Of a stretch of DNA of 20,328 nucleotides, positions 1 through 7,918 are shown piece after piece. Made by a program: the position numbers and the translations under genes. The stretch lies in NCBI GenBank assembly GCA_964394845.1, contig CAYMZB010000072.1:1-20328 (forward strand), read 5' to 3'. Source of the stretch: CAYMZB01 sp964394845. GTDB taxonomy: Bacteria > Patescibacteriota > Microgenomatia > Daviesbacterales > UBA10151. How positions within the stretch are numbered: the stretch's first letter is position 1; each line of letters starts with the position of its first letter. A model generated the notes under the pieces. That model searched no databases and was not told the origin of the DNA. It was given only the letters and a program-made list of their open reading frames with translations.

Positions 1-557
1 TAGGCATCTCTCCCCCTTCCGTAAATTTTATGCGCCTCATCCAGGATAAAATCCGCCACATGGTGCGGTCTGGGCACAGCCTGAAAATCAATGTTTTTGG
101 TGGCGCCGGCTGTCTGGATAAAAACATTGCCGTAGTGAAAAATTGAATTCATGATCCCGCCCATAGAAGAGGAGGTATCCTCAATATTCCGCAAGGGGGC
201 CACATCAATATTTTTGAAAAGCAGCGAGTGAAAATCTATATCCACAATGTTTTTTGCTGTCACTATATAGACATTAAAATACCAGTGTAAAAATCCTTCA
301 AAAGTAATAATTAAAACCAGCAGGTAGTTAATGATTAAAAATACTATGCCAAACTGCTCCGGGACTCCTGAGAGATCCAAATTAAGCAACCGAACCATCC
401 CGGGAATAAAGAAAGGGGCAATAAAAAGTAATATGGCAGTTATTATCCAACTTAAGTTTGTGATTGGGTGCGCCCTTAAAAGCAGCAAGATTTTCTCATC
501 AGCATCCTGGCCTTCAAAACTACAGTTTACAGGATGTTCTATATATGAAGAAAACAT
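1..557 (-). CDS. PH-domain (bPH2/YdbS-like) membrane protein, cut at the left edge
   Basis: The minus strand is open from an ATG at 557 to the window edge, giving 185 complete codons. The next codon begins TA, so the gene either ends exactly here (TAA or TAG) or continues with Tyr. Two hydrophobic segments lie at about residues 36-55 and 68-92. They are followed by a region typical of bacterial PH domains of the YdbS type: VYIVTAKNIVDID, a short link, PLRNIEDTSSSMGG, YGNVFIQTAGAT, FQAVPRP and a helix starting VADFILDEAH. Such proteins are small inner-membrane proteins of unknown function; this match rests on pattern only. The start lies 26 bp after the SpoIID gene stop, so the two may be cotranscribed. 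No Shine-Dalgarno sequence is visible. A TATACT lies 9 nt upstream at 572-567, with a poor -35 region. About 185 residues is a usual size for this family. Confidence 0.7.
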   Translation of the reverse strand, partial: MFSSYIEHPVNCSFEGQDADEKILLLLRAHPITNLSWIITAILLFIAPFFIPGMVRLLNLDLSGVPEQFGIVFLIINYLLVLIITFEGFLHWYFNVYIVTAKNIVDIDFHSLLFKNIDVAPLRNIEDTSSSMGGIMNSIFHYGNVFIQTAGATKNIDFQAVPRPHHVADFILDEAHKIYGRGRDA

Positions 558-583
558 GACTAAGAAAGTATAACACCTATGTG

Positions 584-2326
584 TTATTTTTTCTCAATAT
601 TAAAGAAGGCAAAACCGCTTTGAGGAATGGACATTCTGCCTGGCGCTCTTAAATTAAATCCTTTTTTAAAATCTGAACCATTTAAAGTTACGCCATCGAT
701 AGTTACCTGGTTTGTGTTTCCGTTGCCTTGGATTACAACAACACTTGAAGCTGAAGATATACCTCCATACTTACTCGCCAAAGCCTTAAGTTCATCCATA
801 CTGTAAGGATTGCCTCCCCAACAAGAGGAAACTGGGGTAACCCTCGATGCTTCATCATTACTACCCTTTGAAATTACTAACGCTGCGTTAACTATATCAG
901 CCAGCTCAGAACTATTAAGCCAGGGGTTTGACCGTCCGCACTTATCACTATTTACACTATAACCTTGAGTATACCAAGCCTTATAAACCCAGGGTGAACC
1001 TCCTAGTTTATCATAAGATTTATCAACAAAATTTCCTCCGCCTGATCCATCAGTAGTATCCCAACCAATAGGAGAGGCAAAACCTCCATGCGTTGATGCA
1101 TAATAAGTTACTACATCTTCAATAACTTGCCCGCGAGTAGCATTGACTGCGTCTTTCCAAGCCCCCGGAGAATTATCAGATTTAGATTTAGAAAATACTT
1201 GACAAGCCTCTGAAGTACAAATTTCCTTACCCTCTTGTTTATATCTGAAAGCATAGGTCCTGGCAGCTACAGCCTGCGCCTTAAGCGCTTCAGGATGCCA
1301 GCCGGAGGGCATTTCAGCAATACCATATAAATACTTTTCTTCGAAATTCATTGATCCCTGGCCTGAAACATTAATATCCCCTTCTGTATCCTTATTTACA
1401 GGCTCTTTACCGTAATAAGCTCTTAAAATTGCTTTATAATCCTGGCCTGAAGTTGCCCTTCCCCTTGCTCCATATTGACTCATACCTTTTCTGTGAGTAT
1501 GACCCCCAAAGGAAAAAACTGCAAAAGATCCGGAAGGAGCTGCTTCCCTAAAACCTTTGATGGACGCATTATAATCATCTGCCAGCTCGCTATCTCCGAT
1601 ACTGGCAGTAAATTGACCAGACCTTGCAGATAAGATTTCCTGCTGTTTAGCGCTTAATGCTGCAATTTGACCGGTTAAATCAGCCTGATAAGCTTTGGCT
1701 TTTTTAATTTCTCCTCCCAGGAACTCGGCATTTTTATCAACTTCTGCCTGCAAAAAAGCCAGCTTCGCTTTATCTTTTTCAAGTTTTGTTTTTTGAGTTA
1801 ACAGATCAACTACTTCTTTTGTAATAGAGGAGATAATTTGTCTGTCTTCTTTTGTTATAGACTGGCGGTAGGATAATTCCCTAAATAAATCTCCTGAGCT
1901 AATGGAAGATAAAATTACCAGCAAAGGATCTGTTAAATATGAACGGATATAATAAGCTTTAACCCTTTTTTCTAAAAGCGCCTGCTGCAGCGCCAGTTTA
2001 TCCTCTCTTATATCTAAATCAGTCTGCCTTTGTTTAATTCCTATCAATAAGTGGTCAATGCCTGCTTGAATTTGAGCAAGCTGAATCTTTAAAGACTGCA
2101 CTTGACCTTCCAGAGGTTTGGTAGCATTAACAGATAATTCCTTAGATTTGTTAAGCTGATCAATCTGTTTTTGTAAATCTTCTATTTCATCAGCATGGAC
2201 AGGAAAAGGTAAAAGGTAAAAGGTAAAAGTCAAAAATGAAAGTAAAAATCCAAAAGTAATTAAAAATTTTAAATTTTGAATTGAAATTTTGAATTTTGAA
2301 TTTTGAATTTTGAATTTACCTAACAT
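584..2326 (-). CDS. Secreted SpoIID/LytB-domain protein with N-terminal coiled coil
   Basis: This 580-residue protein starts with a signal peptide (basic N-region, hydrophobic core about 20-42, likely cleavage after VHA at 43-45). A long coiled coil follows (about 46-235), resembling that of PcsB/EnvC-type wall proteins. The SpoIID domain comes next: GHTHRKGMSQYGA (275-287), AEMPSGW with the glutamate at 338 that matches the catalytic Glu of B. subtilis SpoIID, LKAQAVAARTYA (348-359), two cysteines (370, 375), ATRGQVI and STHGG (411-415). The end, LRAPGR then FAFFNI, is typical of the family. SpoIID cleaves glycan strands as a lytic transglycosylase; that activity here is inferred. The start is the only plausible ATG for a signal peptide, but its 5' coding part consists of 7-bp tandem repeats. 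The gene diverges from mreD and PBP2, which suits a role in wall remodelling. Confidence 0.85.
   Translation of the reverse strand: MLGKFKIQNSKFKISIQNLKFLITFGFLLSFLTFTFYLLPFPVHADEIEDLQKQIDQLNKSKELSVNATKPLEGQVQSLKIQLAQIQAGIDHLLIGIKQRQTDLDIREDKLALQQALLEKRVKAYYIRSYLTDPLLVILSSISSGDLFRELSYRQSITKEDRQIISSITKEVVDLLTQKTKLEKDKAKLAFLQAEVDKNAEFLGGEIKKAKAYQADLTGQIAALSAKQQEILSARSGQFTASIGDSELADDYNASIKGFREAAPSGSFAVFSFGGHTHRKGMSQYGARGRATSGQDYKAILRAYYGKEPVNKDTEGDINVSGQGSMNFEEKYLYGIAEMPSGWHPEALKAQAVAARTYAFRYKQEGKEICTSEACQVFSKSKSDNSPGAWKDAVNATRGQVIEDVVTYYASTHGGFASPIGWDTTDGSGGGNFVDKSYDKLGGSPWVYKAWYTQGYSVNSDKCGRSNPWLNSSELADIVNAALVISKGSNDEASRVTPVSSCWGGNPYSMDELKALASKYGGISSASSVVVIQGNGNTNQVTIDGVTLNGSDFKKGFNLRAPGRMSIPQSGFAFFNIEKK
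2204..2316. repeat. Two heptanucleotide tandem repeat arrays inside the SpoIID signal peptide
   Basis: On the plus strand, AATTTTG occurs four times in perfect tandem at 2285-2312, with a further partial block at 2272-2278. AAAAGGT occurs three times in tandem at 2204-2224. The DNA between is A-rich and looks like decayed units of the same kind. On the minus strand this DNA encodes residues of about 4-41 of the SpoIID protein. Seven is not a multiple of three, so each added or lost unit shifts the frame. Confidence 0.9.
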
Positions 2327-2334
2327 ATCTTAAA

Positions 2335-2343
2335 ATTCTACCA
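2335..2343 (-). promoter_or_regulatory. Candidate extended -10 of the SpoIID gene
   Basis: The minus strand reads TGGTAGAAT, an extended -10 (TG, one base, TAGAAT at 2340-2335), with 8 nt before the ATG. A second extended -10, TGGTATATT at 2365-2357, lies further upstream. Neither has a good -35 and no Shine-Dalgarno sequence is seen. The nearer one would put the transcript start within about 2 nt of the ATG. Confidence 0.4.
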
Positions 2344-2403
2344 TTTTTTACCCCTTAATATACCACTTGCAAATGAATTTGCTGCGGGTATAACCACTCG
2401 TAA

Positions 2404-2438
2404 GCTCATTTTGAGAAAAAAAAAGATGCAAAATGAGC
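2404..2438. promoter_or_regulatory. Perfect 10-bp inverted repeat upstream of mreD, possible operator
   Basis: GCTCATTTTG at 2404-2413 and CAAAATGAGC at 2429-2438 are exact reverse complements, separated by 15 nt of mostly A. Beyond the arms the match continues with one extra base (CGTAA against CGTT). The right arm covers the position of the -35 box for the mreD promoter, so a protein bound here could control it. It could also fold as a hairpin in RNA from either side. No regulator is identified. Confidence 0.4.
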
Positions 2439-2444
2439 AACGAT

Positions 2445-2453
2445 TGGTATACT
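2445..2453 (+). promoter_or_regulatory. Extended -10 promoter of the mreD-PBP2-clp unit
   Basis: TGGTATACT is a good extended -10 element, with TATACT at 2448-2453, only 5 nt before the ATG of the mreD-like gene. There is no clear -35 box, as is common for extended -10 promoters. A start about 7 nt downstream of the -10 falls on the ATG, which suggests a leaderless mRNA. Confidence 0.55.
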
Positions 2454-2458
2454 AAACT

Positions 2459-2905
2459 ATGAAAACATTGATACTAATATTAATAATTGCCTCTTTTCTG
2501 GAGTCTACAATTATTCCCTTGGATTTAACTTTATTAATCTTAATTTGTAGAAGCTATATAAAATCAGATAAAAGCAATCTATTTTTGGCGTTTGGCTTTG
2601 GTCTTCTGAACAGCCATCTTAATTTAAACTTAATAGGTTTTTCGAGTTTAACTTATTTAATCCTTGTAACAGCAACACAAAGCTTATCGGAAACAAGACT
2701 GGCTGGCAATTCGCTCCTGATTATTCCTCTGACTTTAATTTTATGTAGTATAAACCAAGCTGTATTATCAATTTTTATCCATACGTCTCCTCAACTTTTT
2801 CCTAGAGTGCTCTGGGAAGCTGTTCTTTCTTTACCAACGCTTTACTTAGTTAGGCTTTGGGAGGAAAGGTTTATTGTTAGAAAAGAAATTAAGCTAAAAG
2901 TTTAG
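2459..2905 (+). CDS. mreD: MreD-like rod-shape membrane protein
   Basis: A 148-residue, very hydrophobic protein with four or five membrane segments (about 2-30, 38-58, 60-75, 82-105, 115-130) and a basic C-terminal tail. The sequence itself is too poorly conserved to name with certainty. The call rests on size, topology, the acidic-residue-containing first helix (FLEST) and position directly before the PBP2 gene, where mreD usually sits. MreD links the MreB/MreC shape machinery to PBP2 and RodA in wall elongation. No mreB, mreC or rodA gene is in the window. It is probably the first gene of the unit: the promoter places the mRNA start at this ATG and no ribosome-binding site is present. Only 6 bp separate it from the next gene. 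Confidence 0.6.
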   Translation: MKTLILILIIASFLESTIIPLDLTLLILICRSYIKSDKSNLFLAFGFGLLNSHLNLNLIGFSSLTYLILVTATQSLSETRLAGNSLLIIPLTLILCSINQAVLSIFIHTSPQLFPRVLWEAVLSLPTLYLVRLWEERFIVRKEIKLKV

Positions 2906-2911
2906 AATAAT

Positions 2912-4690
2912 ATGGCACATAAAGATAAGAATCTTGGGTTTGGTTTTGCAGATACTGATGATTGGAAAGACACTCTTCTGCCAAATTTTGATGCAAGCCA
3001 AGGAGAAAAATTTTCAAAAAATTCCTGGTCAATATTACCTTTTTCTGCTTTTTGTTTAGTTTTATTTTTTATCATTTTTCTTCGTTTGTTTCACCTTCAA
3101 ATAGTTGAAGGAAAGATAAATAGAGAATTTGCTGATGGGAATCGTATTCAGATTAAAGTTATTCATGCCCCCCGGGGAGTAATCTTTGATCGAAATGGGA
3201 AAATTTTAGCAGCCAATTCACCGGCTTTTAGGTTGAGAGCAAGACTTATAAGTCGCGAAGAAGCCTTATCAATGGAGGTAAGAAATGATCCAAGAAGCAA
3301 CGATCTGGAAGTTGATAATGTAAGAACTTATTCTATGGGTGAGGAATTAGCTCATGTAGTTGGATATGTAGGTGAGATTTCGCAAACTCAGTTGAAAGAT
3401 ACTCTGTACAAAAGTTATCATTTAGGAGACAGAATAGGTCAGATTGGGATTGAGGCCCAGTATGAAAAAGTGCTTAGGGGTATAGACGGAGGAGAGATTA
3501 TTGAAGTTGATTCTATGGGCAGGAGAATTCGTACCTTAAGACGAAATCCTCCCATTGCAGGTCAAAATATTTATTTAACAATTGATGCAGACCTGCAAAA
3601 TAAAATTTATACCCTGACTAAAGAAGCTCTTGTAAAAGTTAACAGTTGTTGCGCAGCAGTAGTTGCAGCAGATCCCAGTAATGGTCAAATCTTAGCGTTA
3701 CTTTCTTTTCCCTCTTTTGATCCTAACCTATTTACCAGGCTTTCCGATGACAACACAATTAGTGATATTTTTTCCCGCTCGGATTCTCCAATTTTAAACA
3801 GGGTTATAGCAGGTGCGTATCCACCTGGATCAACCTTTAAAATTGTGTCTTCACTAGCAGCGCTTGATTCCGGTAAAGTAACTAAGGATACTACCATTCA
3901 GGATAATGGGGTTATGTATCTTGGGAGTTTTAGGTTTACTAATTGGTATTTTAATCAATATGGAAAAGTAGAAGGTCCGGTTAATTTATTAAAAGCTATT
4001 CAACGTTCTAATGATAGCTATTTTTATGAAATCTCAAGAATAATTGGAGAAAACGCTTTAGTTGATTGGTCAAAGAAACTTAAATTAGGAGGATCTCTCG
4101 GTATAGATATTCCAGGTGAAGTAACTGGGTTAGTGCCGGATGATGCCTGGAAGAAAAAAGCCATTGGAGAACCTTGGTATCCGGGAGATACCCTGCATAT
4201 GTCAATAGGCCAGGGTTTTGTTTTATCAACACCGTTACAAATTTTGGGAATAACTTCATATATGGCAGAGGAAGGTGTTTTGTATAAACCACAACTTGTT
4301 CTTACTAATTTTAAGCCAAAAGTATTAGTAAATAACTTAATATCAGAAGAGAAGATCAAAATAGTCAGGGAAGGGTTGAAATTGGTTCCTAAGGATGGCG
4401 GGACAGCCTGGCCATTTTTTACATTTCCTATACCCTCAGCTGGAAAAACCGGAACAGCAGAGTATGGTGATCCAAAAGACAAAACACACTCCTGGTATAC
4501 ATCTTTTGCTCCAATTGATAATCCAAAAATTGTCTTAACTGTTATAGTTGAAGGTGGCGGTGAAGGGTCAAATGTAGCAGCTCCAATTTCTAAAGAAACT
4601 TATCGCTACTTTTTTTCACCTGACAAAAATAAATTGATACAAGATATGTATAGTCAGGCAACGCAGTCAGCAAAAGCTTTAGGAGAATGA
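2912..4690 (+). CDS. mrdA: Penicillin-binding protein 2 (peptidoglycan D,D-transpeptidase)
   Basis: A 592-residue class B penicillin-binding protein that cross-links peptidoglycan peptides during cell elongation. After a 40-residue cytoplasmic tail comes one membrane helix (about 41-62). The dimerisation domain follows, opening with HAPRGVIFDRNGKILA (85-100) and containing GRIGQIGIE-like sequence near 172-181. The transpeptidase domain holds STFK with the nucleophile Ser307 and Lys310, the SxD-type motif SND (366-368) and KTGT (512-515). All catalytic motifs are intact, so the enzyme should be active and bind beta-lactams. The pedestal region between about 110 and 150 is short compared with the E. 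coli protein. Pairing with an MreD-like protein supports the elongation PBP2 over the division PBP3. No clear Shine-Dalgarno precedes the ATG. Confidence 0.92.
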   Translation: MAHKDKNLGFGFADTDDWKDTLLPNFDASQGEKFSKNSWSILPFSAFCLVLFFIIFLRLFHLQIVEGKINREFADGNRIQIKVIHAPRGVIFDRNGKILAANSPAFRLRARLISREEALSMEVRNDPRSNDLEVDNVRTYSMGEELAHVVGYVGEISQTQLKDTLYKSYHLGDRIGQIGIEAQYEKVLRGIDGGEIIEVDSMGRRIRTLRRNPPIAGQNIYLTIDADLQNKIYTLTKEALVKVNSCCAAVVAADPSNGQILALLSFPSFDPNLFTRLSDDNTISDIFSRSDSPILNRVIAGAYPPGSTFKIVSSLAALDSGKVTKDTTIQDNGVMYLGSFRFTNWYFNQYGKVEGPVNLLKAIQRSNDSYFYEISRIIGENALVDWSKKLKLGGSLGIDIPGEVTGLVPDDAWKKKAIGEPWYPGDTLHMSIGQGFVLSTPLQILGITSYMAEEGVLYKPQLVLTNFKPKVLVNNLISEEKIKIVREGLKLVPKDGGTAWPFFTFPIPSAGKTGTAEYGDPKDKTHSWYTSFAPIDNPKIVLTVIVEGGGEGSNVAAPISKETYRYFFSPDKNKLIQDMYSQATQSAKALGE

Positions 4691-4767
4691 AACTAGGTAG
4701 TGGTAATTATTATAAATCCTGATACCATGAAAGTAGCCTTAAGAATTTAGTTAGGGCAAAATAACCA

Positions 4768-7266
4768 ATGAAATATTTAACACTGCCAGTTCATATAATT
4801 GAATTTTGGTATCTGGAGGGAATTGCTGTCTTTGTACTGACTTGGAAGAATTTAATGCTTTTCTTGGAAGAAGATTTAGCAGTAGTTTTAATGTGGAGAC
4901 TTTTATTTACCCCTTTATTTCATGATTCAACCTATGTTGGCAGAATTTTAAGTTTTATTTTTAGATTAATTAGAATTTTAGTGGGTATTTTTGCCTTTAC
5001 TCTTGTGTCACTTGTACTTTTGGCAGTTGCTATATATTGGTTAGCGCTGCCACTTCTGGCAGTGATGAATCTCCCAAACTCTATAAGCCAGGGGTTATTT
5101 TTGGGAGGACTTGGCTTATTTATAATCCACATATCTACTCATCCGCATAAAAAGGTCTGGTCTGCAACAGACCCTTGGTCTTGCTCAACTGTAAAAAAGC
5201 AGAATGTTAACTTAAGTTTCTTAGTTAAGACACGGGAGGTGGTGGACCTTCTATCTAATCTGGAGTTGCAGTTAGAACATCTGCCGGCAGTGAAAATAGA
5301 AGATGTTCCGGGTATTGGGAAAAAAGCTTTTGAACTCGCAAAAAATTCCGGCAGTGAATATATTGGTTCCCGGCATTTTTTTGTTGCTTCATTGGAAAAA
5401 ATTCCTAATATTGATAATTTGCTGCTGCAATTTGACCTTAAATTATCTGATTTTGTTGAAGCTTTAAATTTCCTAGAAAAGAAAAAGAGTACCTGGCGTA
5501 GGGTATATATCTGGGATGATGATTTTATCATCCGTCACTTAAAAGGAGTAAATAGAGGTTGGATTGGCGCTCCAACACCAGCTTTAGATTTATATAGCGA
5601 GGACTGGACAAAAAAAGCCGCCTCTGAAGGATTTCCGGAGCTAATCAGGGAAAATGAAGTCCTAACAGATGTGACTCATATTTTATCTCAACCAACCGGC
5701 AGAAATGTCATTTTAATCGGGGCTCCGGGTTCTGGTAAAACATCATTAATTAGACACTTAGCACAAATAATTGTTGCAGGTGATGCGCCTCCTGCTTTAG
5801 CTACAAAGAGACTGGTGGTGCTAGATTTAACAAAACTTCTATCTGGTGTTAAAACTCAAGGTGAATTAGCAGAAAGGGTAAAGAATTTGTTTGAAGAAGT
5901 AGCATTTGCTCAAAATGTAATTATCGTAATTGAAGAAATTCACGAATTAGGAATAGGAGAGGTTGGAGCCTCTTTAAATTTTTACTCTTTAATACAACCT
6001 TTCTTAGAAGGAGAGGGGTTTCAGTTTATTGCAACAGATGAGCCGGAAAACTACTCCCGCATATTAGAAAAAAACGGCGCTTTGGCCAGAATGTTTAGGA
6101 AAATAGAATTAGTGCCTGCTACCGTACAAGACACTTTGAATATTTTGGAATACAGAAGTATTGAGGCTGAGAGAAAAAGTAAAATTAAAGTTACATTTAT
6201 TGCAATAAAAACTGCAGTGGAGCTTTCAAAAAAGTTTGTAAGAGATAGGGTTTTACCAGACAGCGCTATTTCTGTTTTGAAAGAAGCTTTAACAGAAGCA
6301 GTTAATGGTTGGATAACAAAGGAAGTTATAAGAAGGGTAATTTCTTCAAGGGTCCATGTTCCTTTAATGGAAATAGGCGCTGCAGATAAAACCAGGTTGT
6401 TAAATCTGGAAACTGAGTTACATGCTAGATTGATCGGCCAGGAGCAGGCAGTTAAGTCGGTTTCAGATGCATTAAGAAGATCAGCAACAGGAATAAATGA
6501 AGAAGGCAGGCCGATTGGTTCATTTTTGTTTGTTGGTCCAACTGGTGTTGGGAAAACAGAATTGGCTAAAACTCTAGCAGATGTATACTTTAAATCCAGA
6601 GAGACATTTATCAGATTTGATATGTCTGAATATCAGAATCCTGAATCTGTAGTAAGGCTTATTGGAAGTCAGGGAGAAGGTGGAATTCTTACAGAAAGTA
6701 TTAGAAATAGACCATACTCTCTTCTTTTATTGGATGAATTTGAAAAAGCAAACGAGAAAATATTAACCTTATTTTTACAAGTTTTAGATGACGGAAGATT
6801 AACTGATGGGGCTGGTAGAACAATTAATTTTGAAAATACTATTATTATTGCTACTTCTAATGCAGGATCTTTACTGATTGCTCAAGGTTTGCAAAGTGGG
6901 AAAAGCCTGCAAGAAATTGATAGAGCAGTTAACGATGAAATGTTAAAAATATTTAAGCCAGAGTTGGTAAATAGGTTTGATGACGTGGTAATATTTAAAT
7001 CTCTGTCTGAGAGAGAATTGCAAAAAATTGTTAAATTAAAACTTACTCATTTGCAAAATCAAATGAAAGGAAAAGGCTATTTAATAGAATTTAATCCAAC
7101 TCTTATAGCAGAGCTTGCTAAAGCGGGTTTTGACCCAATTCTAGGTGCAAGACCTTTAAGAAGATTAATTCAGGATACTTTAGAGGCGAATCTTTCCAAG
7201 ATGATTTTAGAAAATAAACTAACTAAGGGTCAACATTTTAATGCCGGAGTTGATCTATTAACATGA
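4768..7266 (+). CDS. Membrane-anchored ClpC/ClpA-like double AAA+ ATPase with altered pore loops
   Basis: An 832-residue protein with two or three membrane segments (about 60-100 and 106-122), a cytosolic region resembling a degenerate Clp N domain (about 150-240) and two AAA+ modules. AAA1 has Walker A GAPGSGKT (318-325) and Walker B VIIVIEE (384-390). AAA2 has Walker A GPTGVGKT (590-597), Walker B LLLLDE (652-657), the arginine finger NRF (735-737) and sensor 2 GAR (793-795). ClpB's middle domain is absent. Substrate-threading elements are altered: the AAA1 loop reads VKTQGE where ClpC has AKYRGE, and the AAA2 GYVG loop is missing, with about six residues deleted near 643-647. No IGF/VGF-type ClpP-docking loop is seen. 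ATP binding looks intact in both rings, but a classic unfoldase-protease role is doubtful. The stop overlaps the next gene by 4 bp. Confidence 0.85.
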   Translation: MKYLTLPVHIIEFWYLEGIAVFVLTWKNLMLFLEEDLAVVLMWRLLFTPLFHDSTYVGRILSFIFRLIRILVGIFAFTLVSLVLLAVAIYWLALPLLAVMNLPNSISQGLFLGGLGLFIIHISTHPHKKVWSATDPWSCSTVKKQNVNLSFLVKTREVVDLLSNLELQLEHLPAVKIEDVPGIGKKAFELAKNSGSEYIGSRHFFVASLEKIPNIDNLLLQFDLKLSDFVEALNFLEKKKSTWRRVYIWDDDFIIRHLKGVNRGWIGAPTPALDLYSEDWTKKAASEGFPELIRENEVLTDVTHILSQPTGRNVILIGAPGSGKTSLIRHLAQIIVAGDAPPALATKRLVVLDLTKLLSGVKTQGELAERVKNLFEEVAFAQNVIIVIEEIHELGIGEVGASLNFYSLIQPFLEGEGFQFIATDEPENYSRILEKNGALARMFRKIELVPATVQDTLNILEYRSIEAERKSKIKVTFIAIKTAVELSKKFVRDRVLPDSAISVLKEALTEAVNGWITKEVIRRVISSRVHVPLMEIGAADKTRLLNLETELHARLIGQEQAVKSVSDALRRSATGINEEGRPIGSFLFVGPTGVGKTELAKTLADVYFKSRETFIRFDMSEYQNPESVVRLIGSQGEGGILTESIRNRPYSLLLLDEFEKANEKILTLFLQVLDDGRLTDGAGRTINFENTIIIATSNAGSLLIAQGLQSGKSLQEIDRAVNDEMLKIFKPELVNRFDDVVIFKSLSERELQKIVKLKLTHLQNQMKGKGYLIEFNPTLIAELAKAGFDPILGARPLRRLIQDTLEANLSKMILENKLTKGQHFNAGVDLLT

Positions 7267-7634
7267 AAAAATTAATTACTCTCACTCTTTTTGCGTTAAC
7301 TTTTTTACCACTTACTGCTTTTGCAGTTTCTACCCCATATGATATGAATCAAAAAGTTTGTGTCAGATTTGAAGAGGACTTAAGTAAGCTTGCAGCAATT
7401 ATGGAAGAGTTAAGACGTAGAAAAGGAATTTTGGAAACCAGGGTAGCCTTTGGAGGGGTAGATACAGCTATAGAATCAGCTGACTATTCCATAACCTATG
7501 CTGCAGAAGCAGTAGCATTTCAAAGAGTTCAGAAATTCTCTTCCAATAGTCAACTAAAATCCAGTTTAGAAGGATTGAGAAATAAAATTCTAAAGGCTAA
7601 AAGTAATGTGGGGAAGGCATTAAATGAAAAATAA
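7263..7634 (+). CDS. Small exported helical protein of unknown function
   Basis: A 123-residue protein, not recognised as a known family. It has a clean signal peptide (MKK, hydrophobic core, likely cleavage after AFA at about 20-22) and a mature part that is nearly all helix-forming, rich in Glu, Lys and Arg, with a single Cys (about residue 33). The start ATG overlaps the TGA of the Clp-like gene in an ATGA, so translation is likely coupled, and its end overlaps the next gene by 11 bp. The mature part would lie outside the membrane, where it could meet the extracytoplasmic loops of the ATPase. That partnership is inferred from gene order only. Confidence 0.7.
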   Translation: MKKLITLTLFALTFLPLTAFAVSTPYDMNQKVCVRFEEDLSKLAAIMEELRRRKGILETRVAFGGVDTAIESADYSITYAAEAVAFQRVQKFSSNSQLKSSLEGLRNKILKAKSNVGKALNEK

Positions 7635-7869
7635 ATTAACTATTTTCCTGGTAATTATTTTAGTGGTAATTGTTATTTTATTTATTCAAAGGCAGGGAGT
7701 TAATAATTTGGTTTCGTCGGATTTTAGTAAAGATACTACGCAAACTATAAACGAGGTACCGAATGCTACTCCTAATGCTCCCAAAACTTATAATTTTGAT
7801 TCTTCAACTGATCTAAAAACGGAGCTAGAGAGTATTAATCCACAAGTTTTAGATAGTGATTTTGAATGA
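7624..7869 (+). CDS. Small single-span membrane protein of unknown function
   Basis: An 81-residue protein with one N-terminal membrane helix (about 5-22, very rich in Ile and Val) followed by a polar, acidic, Asn/Thr/Pro-rich tail of about 58 residues that looks disordered. No family is recognised. It starts inside the previous gene (11-bp overlap) behind a GGGGAAGG ribosome-binding site 6 nt before the ATG. This is consistent with a coupled trio of membrane ATPase, exported helical protein and small anchor protein. It could be a lipid-free anchor or assembly factor; there is no direct evidence for either. Confidence 0.65.
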   Translation: MKNKLTIFLVIILVVIVILFIQRQGVNNLVSSDFSKDTTQTINEVPNATPNAPKTYNFDSSTDLKTELESINPQVLDSDFE

Positions 7870-7918
7870 GTAAATTTGACAGTAAAGGTACAATTACCCA
7901 AGTAAAGGATAAAATAGT

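Noticed and set aside
331..573. Plus-strand open frame of 80 codons
   Set aside because: It lies opposite the PH-domain gene, which has clear membrane and domain patterns; the plus frame has none.
570..592. Hairpin ATAACAC-CTAT-GTGTTAT followed by six T on the plus strand
   Set aside because: It looks like a terminator only for plus-strand transcripts, but no plus-strand gene lies upstream. On the minus strand, where the genes run, no T-run follows. The stem is weak and AT-rich.
4024..4482. Minus-strand open frame of 152 codons inside the PBP2 gene
   Set aside because: It is opposite the transpeptidase domain with intact catalytic motifs and shows no protein features of its own.
7876..7894. 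TTGACA and TACAAT upstream of topA
   Set aside because: The two boxes are only 7 bp apart and no -10 fits at 16-18 bp from the TTGACA, so this is not a credible promoter.
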